Part shown: positions 34,086-44,504 of the stretch, one piece after another
Position numbering within the stretch: the stretch's first letter is position 1
How the letters are laid out: every line of letters starts with the position of its first letter
Assembly (NCBI GenBank): GCA_913009825.1
Contig: CAJVYQ010000038.1
Location: 1 to 46,061 of the forward strand
From: an uncultured Deferribacteres bacterium
GTDB taxonomy: Bacteria > Zhuqueibacterota > JdFR-76 > DREG01
Direction: 5' to 3'
Length of the DNA: 46,061 bases
The notes under the pieces: generated by a model
Seen by the model: only the letters and a program-made list of their open reading frames with translations
Database searches by the model: none
What the model was told of the DNA's origin: nothing
Translations under genes and position numbers: made by a program

Positions 34086-37001
34086 TTACAGTCTCCAGCG
34101 AAGACCCAGATCAACGGTTTTACCATAATGTTGTTCCGCTGCCGGAAAAAGGTTTCCCTGATTCAAATCAATATCAAGAGCGCCGGTTAGATTATTTACA
34201 TTGCAGTAAAATTGAAGCCCAAACCAAGGTAAATCCTGTTTGATGGAAAGGTCCCAGCGTAAATAGTCATCAGTCTGCCTGCGCAATTCCGGCCAAAAAT
34301 TGCTTCCTTTGAAAATATTCGACTGATAAAGCATGGATAAACGAACAGAAAAATCTTTAAAATCGTAACCTAAAGCTGCATTCACAATATTATCAGGTTG
34401 ATCTAACAACCGGTCTGAATAGTAGGATTGTAAGTAGGTCTTTTTTATCTCAAATTTGGGATAGAATACATATTCCACATTAATCTCCGTTCTTGGGTAT
34501 TTTGCTTCGGAAAAGATATGGGTATAATTTGCATTGAACACCAATCCTCTGAGAAAACCGGGTAAATACCAAAAGTTGGTTTGCCAGTCAATTTCAATAC
34601 CTTTAACTTCTGCTTTTAATTTATTATTCATGGACGTATTTATTTCCAAATCTTTTGTAAATTCCGGCAATTCATATTGGGCAGGATCAACAATTATTTC
34701 TTTTGTGGGATAAATTAAGTCTTTGATATTTTTAACAAAACCACCCAAGGTAAACAGACCGATATGATTTTCATGAACGGAAAAATAAAGATCAAAATTT
34801 TCTGATAGAGAAGGTTTTAGTTTGTAATTGTGCCAGGAAACCGCAGTAATAGAAATGTTATATCGGGGAGTGATTTGATTGAAACTCGGTCTGGAAAGTG
34901 TATTTGTATAAGCAAATCGAACATCGAACCAATGAAGCGGTTTATAACGGACTTGAACCATAGGTAACCAATAATCATTGGTTCGCACCATTGTCGTATC
35001 CGTATGATGATAAAATATATCGGAACCTGTATATGAAGAATTTCCCCGGGGCGCGGTATAAGATGTTTTCAAATGCTCATAGCGAACACCGGGAATGATT
35101 TTGATAGTCGAACCGATATTCAGATCGGTCATAATATACCCGGCGCTTAAATATTCGTTTCCTGAATAATCACTCGTTGTGCTGCTATATTTATTCGGAT
35201 GATACGCTTCCAGTTCATTCACTTTTTTAATAACTTTCATAACTTTATGCATCAAATCAATATCAGCCACAGGTCCAAGTGTGTAATCTCCGTTCAGAAA
35301 AGTACCGGAATTGTAAGAATTGTCAACAAAAACAGAATAATAAAGATTGGAATTGGCATCAGGAATAGTCTTTAACATCCAGGGAAATGCATTTAAAATT
35401 GCCGCGCGGGTGCCAACACCGCTGCCCAAAAATAGAGGCCCGCCAGCCCAATTATAATCATAACTGCGGTCTTTATATCGATACTTTCCGCCAAATTTTA
35501 ATTTGCCTGTAATTTGTTTAGACAAATTATAATTCATTTCTAAATTTGCACTTGCGGCCATTGCCCGGTCTTTTGAATGATTACTAAATTCTGCAATGGT
35601 ACGTAGATAGGCTCGTTCATACTCATTTTTTGCAAAGCTGGGAATGAGTGTTGGATAAGATTTTGGATTGACATTGGTTAAGGCCGTCACTTCCTCAAAA
35701 TTAAATGTTAAATTATCAGGAGCTTCATTTTCAGAAAATGTGTGAGAAAGTTGTGCATCAACCTTTGCCCATGAAAATTGCTGTTCGTAATTCAGGACAT
35801 TTGTCATTACGTTTAATTTATTTCGTGTATCAGTAGTAGCATAATCATGTGTGTTGCCATCTACATTATAGGATTCACCCCTATTCTTTATTTTCGTATC
35901 CGCAAAACTGAAGAAGTTTTTAAAAGCAATTTTTCCATCCGGAATACGATAATCCATAACAAAGGTGCCGCCAAAACGTTCCCTCTCTCTGGTTATGTCA
36001 CGAAGGTTCAAGCCGCTGATGAAAACGGGATTTTCTATACCGAGTTCAGGACCTTTTAAATAGTAACTCGCCCCCATTTCATTGGAACTCCGGTTTCTTC
36101 TTTCAATGTCCGCCTGCGCCAAAATGCCTAAGCGGCTATCTAATAAGCGGGTGCTGATTTCGCCAACAAACTTATAATCATTATACGTATTTTTCAGACC
36201 GTTATACCCGCCTCTGCCGATAAAATCATAACCGAACCTTTTCCCCTTTTGCCCAAGCCCTGCTCGAGCTTCCTTGATTTTAAAATTTACCGAACCCCCA
36301 ATTACATCCGCATCCTGATCCGGAGTAATTGCTTTCATCACCTCAATTCCTTCAAGCATATAGGGTGAAATCATACTCAGATCCGTACCCCGATCGTTGT
36401 AATCCGTCGGCGCCATCCGAACACCTTCTATCATCACTGCATTATATTTGGGGGAGAGCCCGCGAATAACAATTTTGTTACCTTCGCCACCGCTTCTTAA
36501 AACGGAAACTCCGGGAAGACGACCTACAGATTCGGCTGCATTTGCATCGGGAAGTTCCTGAATTCGATCTGATGATACGACATTTACAATCTGACGGGAA
36601 GAAAGCTGCTTATTGATCGCTTCCATTTGTCCCTCTGCTTGGGCAGTAACAACAACCGCTTTCCCCTGTATGGTAACAAAATTAAGTTTAATATCTTTTT
36701 CCAGTCTTTCACCTTCACGAACCTGAATCGGTACCTCCATTCGCTTATATCCAATATAGGTGACACGAAGAGTATAGGAACCCGCCGGAACTCTTTGAAT
36801 AACATATTTCCCATTCTTATCCGAGGCTGCGCCAATACTCGTACCGACTAATAAAACATTTGCACCCGGGAGCGGATCACCGCTTTGTGCGTCCTTCACA
36901 TACCCGACAACGGTAGCTGAATTAGCTGCATAAACAACAGAACCCGATATGAGAAATAATAAAGATAGTATAGCCGTATAAATCATTTTTCTTCGTAACA
37001 T
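34086..37001 (-). CDS. TonB-dependent outer-membrane receptor
   Basis: The start is taken at the ATG at 37001 (MLRRKMIYTAIL), 7 bases after GGAG; a TTG 12 bases upstream is also in frame. About 971 residues: signal peptide, CarboxypepD_reg-like domain (VVGYVKDAQSGDPLPGANVL...), TonB plug (ELPDANAAESVGRLPGVSVLRSGG, IVIRGLSPKYNAVMIEGVRM), and a long C-terminal barrel ending LGLRWRL. It belongs to the branch often annotated 'TonB-dependent receptor, plug' for glycans rather than siderophores; the N-domain is typical of FCB receptors. It heads a unit with the beta-helix protein. Ligand unknown. Confidence 0.92.
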   Translation of the reverse strand: MLRRKMIYTAILSLLFLISGSVVYAANSATVVGYVKDAQSGDPLPGANVLLVGTSIGAASDKNGKYVIQRVPAGSYTLRVTYIGYKRMEVPIQVREGERLEKDIKLNFVTIQGKAVVVTAQAEGQMEAINKQLSSRQIVNVVSSDRIQELPDANAAESVGRLPGVSVLRSGGEGNKIVIRGLSPKYNAVMIEGVRMAPTDYNDRGTDLSMISPYMLEGIEVMKAITPDQDADVIGGSVNFKIKEARAGLGQKGKRFGYDFIGRGGYNGLKNTYNDYKFVGEISTRLLDSRLGILAQADIERRNRSSNEMGASYYLKGPELGIENPVFISGLNLRDITRERERFGGTFVMDYRIPDGKIAFKNFFSFADTKIKNRGESYNVDGNTHDYATTDTRNKLNVMTNVLNYEQQFSWAKVDAQLSHTFSENEAPDNLTFNFEEVTALTNVNPKSYPTLIPSFAKNEYERAYLRTIAEFSNHSKDRAMAASANLEMNYNLSKQITGKLKFGGKYRYKDRSYDYNWAGGPLFLGSGVGTRAAILNAFPWMLKTIPDANSNLYYSVFVDNSYNSGTFLNGDYTLGPVADIDLMHKVMKVIKKVNELEAYHPNKYSSTTSDYSGNEYLSAGYIMTDLNIGSTIKIIPGVRYEHLKTSYTAPRGNSSYTGSDIFYHHTDTTMVRTNDYWLPMVQVRYKPLHWFDVRFAYTNTLSRPSFNQITPRYNISITAVSWHNYKLKPSLSENFDLYFSVHENHIGLFTLGGFVKNIKDLIYPTKEIIVDPAQYELPEFTKDLEINTSMNNKLKAEVKGIEIDWQTNFWYLPGFLRGLVFNANYTHIFSEAKYPRTEINVEYVFYPKFEIKKTYLQSYYSDRLLDQPDNIVNAALGYDFKDFSVRLSMLYQSNIFKGSNFWPELRRQTDDYLRWDLSIKQDLPWFGLQFYCNVNNLTGALDIDLNQGNLFPAAEQHYGKTVDLGLRWRL

Positions 37002-37233
37002 AGGAGTCTCCAACTTTTTTTTAGTTCAAAAAATTAATTGCAGATGTTACATAATTACCTTTAAATCAGAGTTTAAAAGCATTTTCATAAATAGCAGGAT
37101 TGTGATATTCCGGGATAATAAGGAATCGTCGGTAAATTCCTTATATCAATTTATATTTGACAATAATTTAATATTTTTTTTAAAAAGAATCCATTCTAAT
37201 TCTTCTATTCCTCCTTTGTATTTTAAAAATATC

Positions 37234-37394
37234 TGTAACTATTCAGGTATACTCTATTTATTAACTTTAATCACGCTTCGACTTCGCTCAGCATGGCTTT
37301 CCAAGCCAGACTGAACCCCCCCTTCGACTTGCTTGGGATAAAATCAGTCGAAGACTAATCTTACATCAGGAAACCGGCATACCTGAATAGTTAC
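37234..37394. repeat. R2 inverted-repeat element, full copy
   Basis: TGTAACTATTCAGGTATAC and GGCATACCTGAATAGTTAC are its terminal inverted repeats, with CGCTTCGACTTCGCTCAGC and a CCCCTTCGACTTGCTTGGG/CAGTCGAAG interior. It lies upstream of the TonB receptor. Confidence 0.85.
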
Positions 37395-37597
37395 GAATAT
37401 TTTTTTTACCGGCAAAGACTTTCTTCATTTTTTATACTGTCAAATGCGATTTATTTACCAATTGTTAATCCGGGTTGCAGGACAAATTTCAGATACATTT
37501 TCATGAACCCAATAATCTATGATTCTGTTGATTAATTAAACTTCCAAAGTTTCCCCCGGGGCGTTTGTCAACATATTGTATGTTCTAAAAATATAAA

Positions 37598-37831
37598 TCA
37601 CATTTTGCAGAATTGATCAAAAACTTTGGAAGTTTTTTGCATTAAATCAACAAACTCATCTATTTCCCGGCAACTTTCATCGAATAAAAATTCTTTTGGT
37701 AGTTTATTTTTTATGAAAATTAACCAATGATAATAATTAAAATATTCAATGTCAAGCATTTTTTCAATATTCCGGTAATTGTTTTCATTTTTCTTCATCT
37801 TATAAAATATGAGGAACCGAGCGATATTCAC
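37598..37831 (-). CDS. Hypothetical small protein
   Basis: 77 codons from GTG at 37831, or 66 from the ATG at 37798 (MKKNENNYR); neither has a clear SD. It is Asn/Lys/Phe-rich and predicted helical (KMLDIEYFNYYHWLIFIKNKL; REIDEFVDLMQ). No family recognised. The surrounding 550 bases are AT-rich and contain nothing else apart from the R2 element, so this may be a real small gene or a chance frame. Confidence 0.3.
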   Translation of the reverse strand: MNIARFLIFYKMKKNENNYRNIEKMLDIEYFNYYHWLIFIKNKLPKEFLFDESCREIDEFVDLMQKTSKVFDQFCKM

Positions 37832-37944
37832 TGATTATTTTTGCCTATATTTTGTTCGAAAATAATAATAATGAATGATAAAATACAGACAATTAATTAT
37901 TTTCTTGCGACAATAAACTAATTCTTATCGCCTTCTCATTTTAT

Positions 37945-39888
37945 TTATTCCTCATTCTCCTCCCGTACCACAAATCCATCATCGGTTACATCCCGTTTCA
38001 TAACCGCTAACTGTTTGAACATGGATTTCATATCTATCACACCGCCAATAGTGAACCATATCAGCACCACGGCGGAGACTACTGCGTAAATGAAAACATA
38101 ATATTTCCAATAGGTCAGCCAGTGATAATCTTCAACATCATGAGTTAAACTGTAAACGGTTCCGATAAGAAAAATAGCAGTCCACAAAAAAATCCAGGCA
38201 TACGAAATGATATAGATAAACTTATCTCCTTTTGTAAACTCTTTTCCCATGCCCAGCACTTTCCATCCTTTTGCCGGAACGGCATCGACTATTTTCATTT
38301 CCCCTTTGAGTTCGTGTTTCCCCCGATGCAATAATTTATCCATATCGTGAACACTCTCTTTCCCGAACAATGAAACCAGCAGATATGTTAATGAAGCACC
38401 AACCATGGAGATCAGCCAAAACCACTGACCGTTAACAGGGAAATCTTTGTAAATAGTTGTCAGTACTGTGCCTAAAATAGCGATTCCCGACCCGGTAATC
38501 ATGGCGCTCCAGGCCGCGGCCGTGGTTCCCCGCTTCCAATACAAACCGCCAATGATGACAGACCCGGCACCGCCCACAAAGATGGCGCCTGTAACCGCAA
38601 AAAATAGATAAATGTTTTGCGACTGCTTAAACAACAGACTGAAAAAGAAGACGAAAACAGCCACGCCGATGATGGAGAACCGCAGAACACGGATATGCTG
38701 TTCCGGTGCAAAAGGTTTCTTGCGAAACGGCATGATAACATCCTGAATAAAAATACTGCCCCAGGAGTGAAGATAAGTATCATGGGTGCTGATAAACGCC
38801 GCCAACATGACGGCGGCAAATGCGCCCAGCAATCCCGTGGGCAAAATAAAACGCAACACCAGCGGTACCCGGATTTGGGTTTGAATTTCGGTGGAACCGA
38901 CAGTATGCAAAACCGCATTAACTTTGTCGGCAACCGGGGCAAAATCCGCATTGTTCAGCACCGTGATGGCAATCACCGGAATGAATACCAGAAAAAGGTT
39001 GCGAGGGTAATTGCGCCAATTGCCCAGCACCTGTGCCATTTTTGCTTCGTGCGCACTTTTAGCCGATGAATTATACGCCTGCGTTCCCTGCCATGACATG
39101 AAATTATAAATAAAACCGATTAGGCCGATAATGAAATACCAGAAATTAAAATCATCCACCTGACCGGTCTTAAACGGATCGATGAGAGACGCATTGGGAG
39201 CAGTCTGTGCATGGATTAACCCATTATAAATTTGTGACCAATCGAAAGTAAAAAAGAAAAACAGAATTAGAATGACAAAAACCGCATTTGTAAAAACGCC
39301 CTGGATAAAATCCGCGATGATAATTGCAATTTGTCCGCCGGCAAAAACAAAAGACAGGGCAACAATGATCAGGAAAAGCATCATCACTACGTAAGTTGAT
39401 ACTTCTATGCCAAATACAGGGAAACTGATGGGTATTCCGGTATAATAAATGAAGAACCGGGCGCCAACGGCCGGAAATATGCCAAAATTGATAATACCGG
39501 AAATCCAGGCGAGAATACCGGAAAATATGCGAAATTTCCGGCTGTACCTCATTTCAAAAAACTGCGCCATGGTTAATGCGCGGGTCTGGCGAAAACGGTA
39601 GACAATCCATCCGGAAACCGTGACAGCGAGAATGGCCATGGCCATCGAAAGTTCCCACCATTTCATACAGAAACCGGATTTGAAAAACAGTTGAAACTCG
39701 CCGATAACGCTGATTGCGCCTAACATGGCCATCCCCATGGCAATGCTGATAATATATCTTCCCGCCGTGCGACCTGCCGCTAAAAAATCCACTACACCGC
39801 GCATATATTTTTTGCTGAATACAACGCCGTAAACCATCAGAAAAAATGTTGCGACAACGATGAACCAGTCAATGAAAGAGAGAGCCAA
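37945..39888 (-). CDS. SSS-family sodium:solute symporter, second paralogue
   Basis: 647 residues, about 14 hydrophobic helices. SSS features: FIDWFIVVATFFLMVYGVVF, VDFLAAGRTAGRY, TMAQFFEMRYSRKFRI and AAFISTHDTYLHSWGSIFIQD in the core. It is longer at the C-terminus than the paralogue at 28470 (two extra helices and a charged tail). It starts at TTG with GGAGG 9 bases upstream. Located 3' of the CBM9 lipoprotein/GH94 genes on the same strand, so it is a candidate importer of the sugar released or bound by that locus. Confidence 0.88.
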   Translation of the reverse strand: MALSFIDWFIVVATFFLMVYGVVFSKKYMRGVVDFLAAGRTAGRYIISIAMGMAMLGAISVIGEFQLFFKSGFCMKWWELSMAMAILAVTVSGWIVYRFRQTRALTMAQFFEMRYSRKFRIFSGILAWISGIINFGIFPAVGARFFIYYTGIPISFPVFGIEVSTYVVMMLFLIIVALSFVFAGGQIAIIIADFIQGVFTNAVFVILILFFFFTFDWSQIYNGLIHAQTAPNASLIDPFKTGQVDDFNFWYFIIGLIGFIYNFMSWQGTQAYNSSAKSAHEAKMAQVLGNWRNYPRNLFLVFIPVIAITVLNNADFAPVADKVNAVLHTVGSTEIQTQIRVPLVLRFILPTGLLGAFAAVMLAAFISTHDTYLHSWGSIFIQDVIMPFRKKPFAPEQHIRVLRFSIIGVAVFVFFFSLLFKQSQNIYLFFAVTGAIFVGGAGSVIIGGLYWKRGTTAAAWSAMITGSGIAILGTVLTTIYKDFPVNGQWFWLISMVGASLTYLLVSLFGKESVHDMDKLLHRGKHELKGEMKIVDAVPAKGWKVLGMGKEFTKGDKFIYIISYAWIFLWTAIFLIGTVYSLTHDVEDYHWLTYWKYYVFIYAVVSAVVLIWFTIGGVIDMKSMFKQLAVMKRDVTDDGFVVREENEE

Positions 39889-40044
39889 AAAAATTTACCT
39901 CCGAATAAAATTCAACGCTGCACTTCCTGCGGAATTATTGATTCTGAAAATAAAAGATACTTTTTATATAGTGTCTGAACAAAAAGTGGAAAACATGCAT
40001 CTTGCTTGTTTTATAAACTGTTTAGTTTCCTACTTTTTAATAAG

Positions 40045-40068
40045 ATTATAATTCAAACAAGATGTTTG
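40045..40068 (-). promoter_or_regulatory. Candidate operator and -10 for the symporter gene
   Basis: CAAACA-AGA-TGTTTG at 40054-40068 is a perfect 6+6 inverted repeat, next to a minus-strand TATAAT at 40045-40050. The -35 is poor (AAAATC), as expected for an activator-dependent promoter. About 160 bases separate it from the TTG start. Confidence 0.35.
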
Positions 40069-40337
40069 ATTTTAAATTAAAAAACAAGTACTTACACAAT
40101 ATATAGTGCAAATTCATTATGATTTTTGTCCGCTTATTCAACCTAATATTTATCAAATTTAACAAGGTCTGAACATCTAGTTTATAACTGCTTTTTGTCT
40201 CTGTGCCTTCGCAGTGAATGAATGTTTCAGGCTATAAACATTTTTTCCCTATCGGGACAGATGCATCAAGTAAGAGCGTCATAAAAGACACAGTTTTTCA
40301 AAGGACTAAAGTGTTACCATTTTATAAATTTTATCTG

Positions 40338-40452
40338 CATTAAGCGATTCTCTTGTTTTTAAGCTTTGTGCTGTTACCAAACGGGTTTTCATTTTTTAGT
40401 GCGAATCCTGTGTCGGCGATTAAGCAAATCGCCCTACAATCGCTTAATTCAG
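40338..40452. repeat. R4b inverted-repeat element
   Basis: Ends CATTAAGCGATTC / AATCGCTTAATTCAGG; interior with GTTACCAAACGGGTTTTCATTTTTTAGTG shared with 44160-44277. The ends are shared with R4a but the interior differs. Confidence 0.8.
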
Positions 40453-40571
40453 GCTCTATAAATAGTTCTTGTGGTTTTTTTATATTCAGATGGGTCGAAT
40501 ACCCCCCCACAAGGGGTGATTTAGAAATCGAGGGGTCCGGGTGGTGTTCAATAAATTCAATCAGAATCTAA

Positions 40572-41702
40572 CTACTCCTGCCAAACCCGGCCGTCCTGGG
40601 TAATATGCCAACTTTTTCCGCCATTTTTGCTTTTTGCAATGACTTCAAATAAAGAAGGAGTAATGTAGATTTCCGGCGGCCAGATGTAATTTTTGAATTG
40701 CCGGTCATCCAGGCCAAATCGGGAATATTTTTCGCAGTATTTTCCGTGTTCCAAAAAATAAGTTTTCTCCCGGTAATAGACCTGGCGCAGCGCCCATTTC
40801 ACAGCTTCTTCCGGATTGGAAATAAATGAATCGGTTCCTGTTCCGGCTGTTTTTCCGGAGAATTGCACAAAACCCCACATCTCCGGATAGTGCATGTTGA
40901 TGATCCCCTGGGGCGACCAGACCCAATTGTCTTCCGGCAGCGGTTTTTCTGTTTTTGGATTTTTCACTTTCATATAATTCCCGTTCTCTACCGAAACTTT
41001 CCATTCCACACGAGAAAAATTAATCCTCCACTGATCACCGGATTTTGGCGGCGCAGGTTTATCGGCGCATTCCTTCAACACATCCCAGGGAATGGCAATT
41101 TCCAAAGTCCAGCTTTTATCGGTATCGCCGGGTGTGTTGATTGTTCCCTTCACATGTACCGCCGATTTTAAACCGCCAATATCCCAAAAAAACATAATCC
41201 GGTTATCATCACGATACGGCTTATCGAGAAACAAATCCCATTCGGTATTAAAAGCGTTGATCTCCAATTCGTAATAACGATGAGTATCGCCATTTGGATC
41301 GATGAATACTTCAAAATCGTTATCATGATAAATAACCGAATCCCGTTTTTTGAGAGTTGCCCACACATCAGACTCGGTAATATCGGCCACCACATAAAAA
41401 TACCGATCATCCCACAACATTTTGCTTCGGGTGCGGAATCGCGGCTTTGGTTTCAACGCGCCTTCAATATCGACAAAATCATCAGTCCACTCCGCTTTTT
41501 GCCAAACCGGTTCCTTCATTTTACCATCGATATCGATGGGGATGTTGGTTTTGTAGCACACATACTGTTTCGGCGAAAAGGGGATTTTAGGTTCCGGAAA
41601 CGGTTTTATCGCACTACCGGAAGAATTTGCTACGTTCCCATTTTCAGAAGAGCATGCAAAGATGCCGAACAGTAACAAAAGAAACATGATTTTTATTCGC
41701 AT
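40572..41702 (-). CDS. CBM9-like lipoprotein
   Basis: The start is the ATG at 41702 (MRIKIMFL...), although GTG at 41708 is in frame. About 376 residues; lipobox ends GIFAC. After a Ser/Asn linker, residues about 50-280 match carbohydrate-binding family 9-like domains: NIPIDIDGKMKEPVW, FRTRSKMLWDDRYFYVVADI, VIYHDNDFEVFIDPNGD, YYELEINAFNTEWDL and WTLEIAIPWDVL. The C-terminal ~90 residues are of unknown type. Such domains bind sugars or occur in exported enzymes. It lies 54 bases after the GH94 gene in the same direction, so the phosphorylase, this lipoprotein and the symporter may form one glycan-use unit. Confidence 0.85.
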   Translation of the reverse strand: MRIKIMFLLLLFGIFACSSENGNVANSSGSAIKPFPEPKIPFSPKQYVCYKTNIPIDIDGKMKEPVWQKAEWTDDFVDIEGALKPKPRFRTRSKMLWDDRYFYVVADITESDVWATLKKRDSVIYHDNDFEVFIDPNGDTHRYYELEINAFNTEWDLFLDKPYRDDNRIMFFWDIGGLKSAVHVKGTINTPGDTDKSWTLEIAIPWDVLKECADKPAPPKSGDQWRINFSRVEWKVSVENGNYMKVKNPKTEKPLPEDNWVWSPQGIINMHYPEMWGFVQFSGKTAGTGTDSFISNPEEAVKWALRQVYYREKTYFLEHGKYCEKYSRFGLDDRQFKNYIWPPEIYITPSLFEVIAKSKNGGKSWHITQDGRVWQE

Positions 41703-41755
41703 GTTCACCTACCTGTTTTTATTCTATTTTCACATCTATTCAACTTATAAATCCA

Positions 41756-44134
41756 TCACCCCATTACTACATCAACGCTGCATATTTTCCGGTTCGAAAT
41801 GGCTAAAACCGCAGTTTTTACTTTTCTGCCATCCACGACAATCTCTTTTATTCCCCTTTCCACATGATCCGGATTGACAACGTGAATCATATATCTTGTT
41901 CCCCGGTAAATTCTTTCCATGCTGAATTCCGGCCAATGGGAAGGAATGACCGGATCGATCAGCAATCCCTGATAAGTAGCACGCACACCCAGCATGTAAT
42001 CGATGGCAACCCGGTACATCCATGCTGCCGTTCCGGTTTGCCAGGAGTGGCTGGCCATTCCGGCAGTTGGGTGCTCATCACTGGTAATGTATTGCGGATA
42101 GACATAAGGCTCGGTCTGAAACCGGTCCGAATCTATCGAATTTGGCAGTAATTTCCGGTAATACTGATACGCAATATCGCCGTGTCCCAGCAGGCATTCC
42201 GCCTGAATCGCCCAGGTTGTTGGATGATAAAAAACAGCTCCATTCTCTTTTTTGCCGGCAACACAGCGGGTAACCAGACCGATAGCCGGATCGATTTCCC
42301 TGAATGCAGGCACACAAATTTTGGGGCCGAATTCAGTATCGAGATGATGGCGTGCGCTGGCCATGGCTTTTTGCAACTTTCCCTTCTCTGCAACATTACC
42401 TAAAACCGCCCAGGCTTGTGGGTTCAAAAATATTTTGCCGTATTTATTGCTTTTTGAACCAATTTTCTTACCATTGTCCCCAAAAGCCCTGATAAACCAA
42501 TCCCCATCCCAGCAATTTTTGTTGATGGAATCCCGGATCATATTGCACAACTTCTCAGCTTCTTGTCGCGTAATAGTTTCCTGCAAAACAGACAGCAGCT
42601 CAATGAGATCATTCAACATAACGACATAAAACATACCGCCCCAAACACTCTCACCACCATCATCGCCGCCGATATAATCCAGCGTATCGTTCCAGTCACC
42701 GCGGCCAAAAACAGGCAAATGATGAGCGCCAAGATTGTTTTTTACAAATTGCAATACAGCTTTAAGATGATCCAGAATCGTTCCCGATTTTTGATCAACG
42801 AACGGTTCGACCCGGTTTACTATTTCCATATCGCCGGTTTCTTTCAGGTATTCGGTTACGGCGAAGATGAACCAAAGCGGATCATCACAGTGGCGAGTGG
42901 TTTCACCCTGGCCATCTTTGTAAAAATGATGAAATACCCGGCCGCTGCTGAACATCTGACGTGCCAATAACAGAATCCTTTCCCGGGCTTTTTCCGGATC
43001 AGAAATAGACACGGCCAATACATCTTGCGCGGTATCGCGGAAGCCGAATCCCCGGCTGATGCCCCAATAATAAAAACTGGCCACCCGGCCAATATCGAAA
43101 GCGACCCTGGCCTGGTACGGCGTCCAGTAATTTAGAAAAATATTGGTATTTCGATCCGGCGTAGTCACTTTCACACTGCTGAGAATTTTTTCCCAGCTCT
43201 GTTTTACGGCGACAAAAGATTGTGCAACATTTTCAACATTTTGGAATCTTTCCACCTCACTCTTCTTCTTGTCGGAAAATTCAGTTTTGGCAATGATGCC
43301 CAGATTAATGACAATTTCTTTTTTTTCACCGGGTTGCAATTCAATTTCAAATTTCAGTGCGCCGATGGCATTGCCAAAATCCGTATCCTGATTGGACAGT
43401 CTGTCAAGCTCAACTGCTTCGGGATTATTTTCATTCCGGTACAAGCCGATAAACCGTTCTCTCACCGTTTCGTAACCGCTGACAGGAATGTTGGACGTAA
43501 AATAGACCCACTGATCCCAGGCTTTATTCTCTTGCTGCTGGGTGCTGTGTTTTTCGGTAAGCCAGTATGTTTTTGTAGCAAAAAGGGCGTTCAAATCCCG
43601 ATCGAAATAAACCCGGTTAAAATGTTGATCATCGCACTGATTGATCAGATCCACCAGAGCGTGACCAAGACTCAATTCTACGTAAGCAAACACAGAGAGA
43701 TTTCTAATTCTATCCGATTCATTCTTCAAAACCGTTTGCCAAATTTCCGAATTGTGATCTCGCGGTACAAAAAAATCAACTTGCGAATTAATCTCCGCAA
43801 CTTTTGCACTTACCCGTGTGTAACCGAAACCATGGGTCACTCTATAGGCTTCCGGATTGCGCCCAACCGGCTGCCAGGTAAGACTCCAGATATCCCCCGT
43901 TTCCCGGTCTCGCAGATAGATATACTTCCCCGGTCTGTCGTACGGAACATCATTAATGCGGTAGCGCGTAATTCTACCATGCAGGGGATTTTTATGATAG
44001 CTGATTCCACCGCCATTATTGGAAATGGTGGAAAAATATTCACAATTGTAAATATAATTGATCCACGGTTTGGGAGTAGCTACATTTTCGATTATAAATT
44101 CTTTTCCATCCTCACTGAAACGACCATATCGCAT
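41756..44134 (-). CDS. GH94 disaccharide phosphorylase
   Basis: 792 residues, the usual GH94 length. Domains: N-terminal beta-sandwich (MRYGRFSEDGKEFIIENVATPKPWINY style of family start; NNGGGISYHKNP), linker helices, (alpha/alpha)6 barrel with GFGFRDTAQDVLAV, HHLPVFGRGDWNDTLDYIGG, and C-terminal sandwich (YRGTRYMIHVVNPD). The Asp of GDWND near residue 479 matches the proton-donor position in cellobiose and chitobiose phosphorylases. It would cleave a beta-linked disaccharide with phosphate to a sugar-1-phosphate and a free sugar in the cytoplasm (no signal peptide). Exact sugar (cellobiose, chitobiose, laminaribiose) unassigned. Confidence 0.9.
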   Translation of the reverse strand: MRYGRFSEDGKEFIIENVATPKPWINYIYNCEYFSTISNNGGGISYHKNPLHGRITRYRINDVPYDRPGKYIYLRDRETGDIWSLTWQPVGRNPEAYRVTHGFGYTRVSAKVAEINSQVDFFVPRDHNSEIWQTVLKNESDRIRNLSVFAYVELSLGHALVDLINQCDDQHFNRVYFDRDLNALFATKTYWLTEKHSTQQQENKAWDQWVYFTSNIPVSGYETVRERFIGLYRNENNPEAVELDRLSNQDTDFGNAIGALKFEIELQPGEKKEIVINLGIIAKTEFSDKKKSEVERFQNVENVAQSFVAVKQSWEKILSSVKVTTPDRNTNIFLNYWTPYQARVAFDIGRVASFYYWGISRGFGFRDTAQDVLAVSISDPEKARERILLLARQMFSSGRVFHHFYKDGQGETTRHCDDPLWFIFAVTEYLKETGDMEIVNRVEPFVDQKSGTILDHLKAVLQFVKNNLGAHHLPVFGRGDWNDTLDYIGGDDGGESVWGGMFYVVMLNDLIELLSVLQETITRQEAEKLCNMIRDSINKNCWDGDWFIRAFGDNGKKIGSKSNKYGKIFLNPQAWAVLGNVAEKGKLQKAMASARHHLDTEFGPKICVPAFREIDPAIGLVTRCVAGKKENGAVFYHPTTWAIQAECLLGHGDIAYQYYRKLLPNSIDSDRFQTEPYVYPQYITSDEHPTAGMASHSWQTGTAAWMYRVAIDYMLGVRATYQGLLIDPVIPSHWPEFSMERIYRGTRYMIHVVNPDHVERGIKEIVVDGRKVKTAVLAISNRKICSVDVVMG

Positions 44135-44159
44135 TCAAGCTTCCTTGTTTTTATTTCTT

Positions 44160-44277
44160 CCTGAATTGAGTGATCCTTTTGTTTTACAGCTTGCTGCCGT
44201 TACCAAACGGGTTTTCATTTTTTAGTGTAAATACTGTTGGCAATTCAGCGAATCGCCCTGCAATCGCTCAATTCCGG
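44160..44277. repeat. R4b inverted-repeat element
   Basis: Ends CTGAATTGAGTGATCC / AATCGCTCAATTCCGG with the same internal GTTACCAAACGGGTTTTCATTTTTTAGTG as 40338. It occupies the leader of the GH94 gene, 26 bases before its ATG. Confidence 0.82.
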
Positions 44278-44456
44278 TTCTTATTCTTTTTCAGGGGAAA
44301 AGCGACATTCCTGAACTCGTCGTCCAATGTACACCGGGTGATAAACTGTTTGGCTACACCGCTATTGAAAATCAACAGAATACTGAGCGGCCAATTGGGC
44401 GAAATTAGCGCCGTGTTGAAAAAGCTCGTACAGGGAAGGTGAGAATCGGATTATTT

Positions 44457-44486
44457 TGATAACGATGCATTATTTATCTCTGTCAA
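44457..44486 (-). promoter_or_regulatory. Possible promoter for the GH94 gene
   Basis: TTGACA at 44481-44486 with TTATCA 18 bases away at 44457-44462 (minus strand). It would give a ~320-base leader carrying the R4b element. Weak -10, so low confidence. Confidence 0.3.
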
Positions 44487-44504
44487 TATTTTTTATGTTA
44501 CCGT

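Larger units (their letters stand above)
39889..40571. other. Gene-free stretch upstream of the symporter
   Basis: No coding sequence. It contains a possible operator-plus--10 region (40045-40068), AT-rich DNA, debris resembling GTGCCTTCGCAGTG at about 40200, and an R4b element at 40338-40452. Confidence 0.6.

Noticed and set aside
43220-44164. Long open frame on the plus strand opposite the GH94 gene (about 314 codons)
   Set aside because: It lies wholly antisense to a well-conserved enzyme, has no SD, no family signature and no codon pattern of its own; it is a shadow frame.
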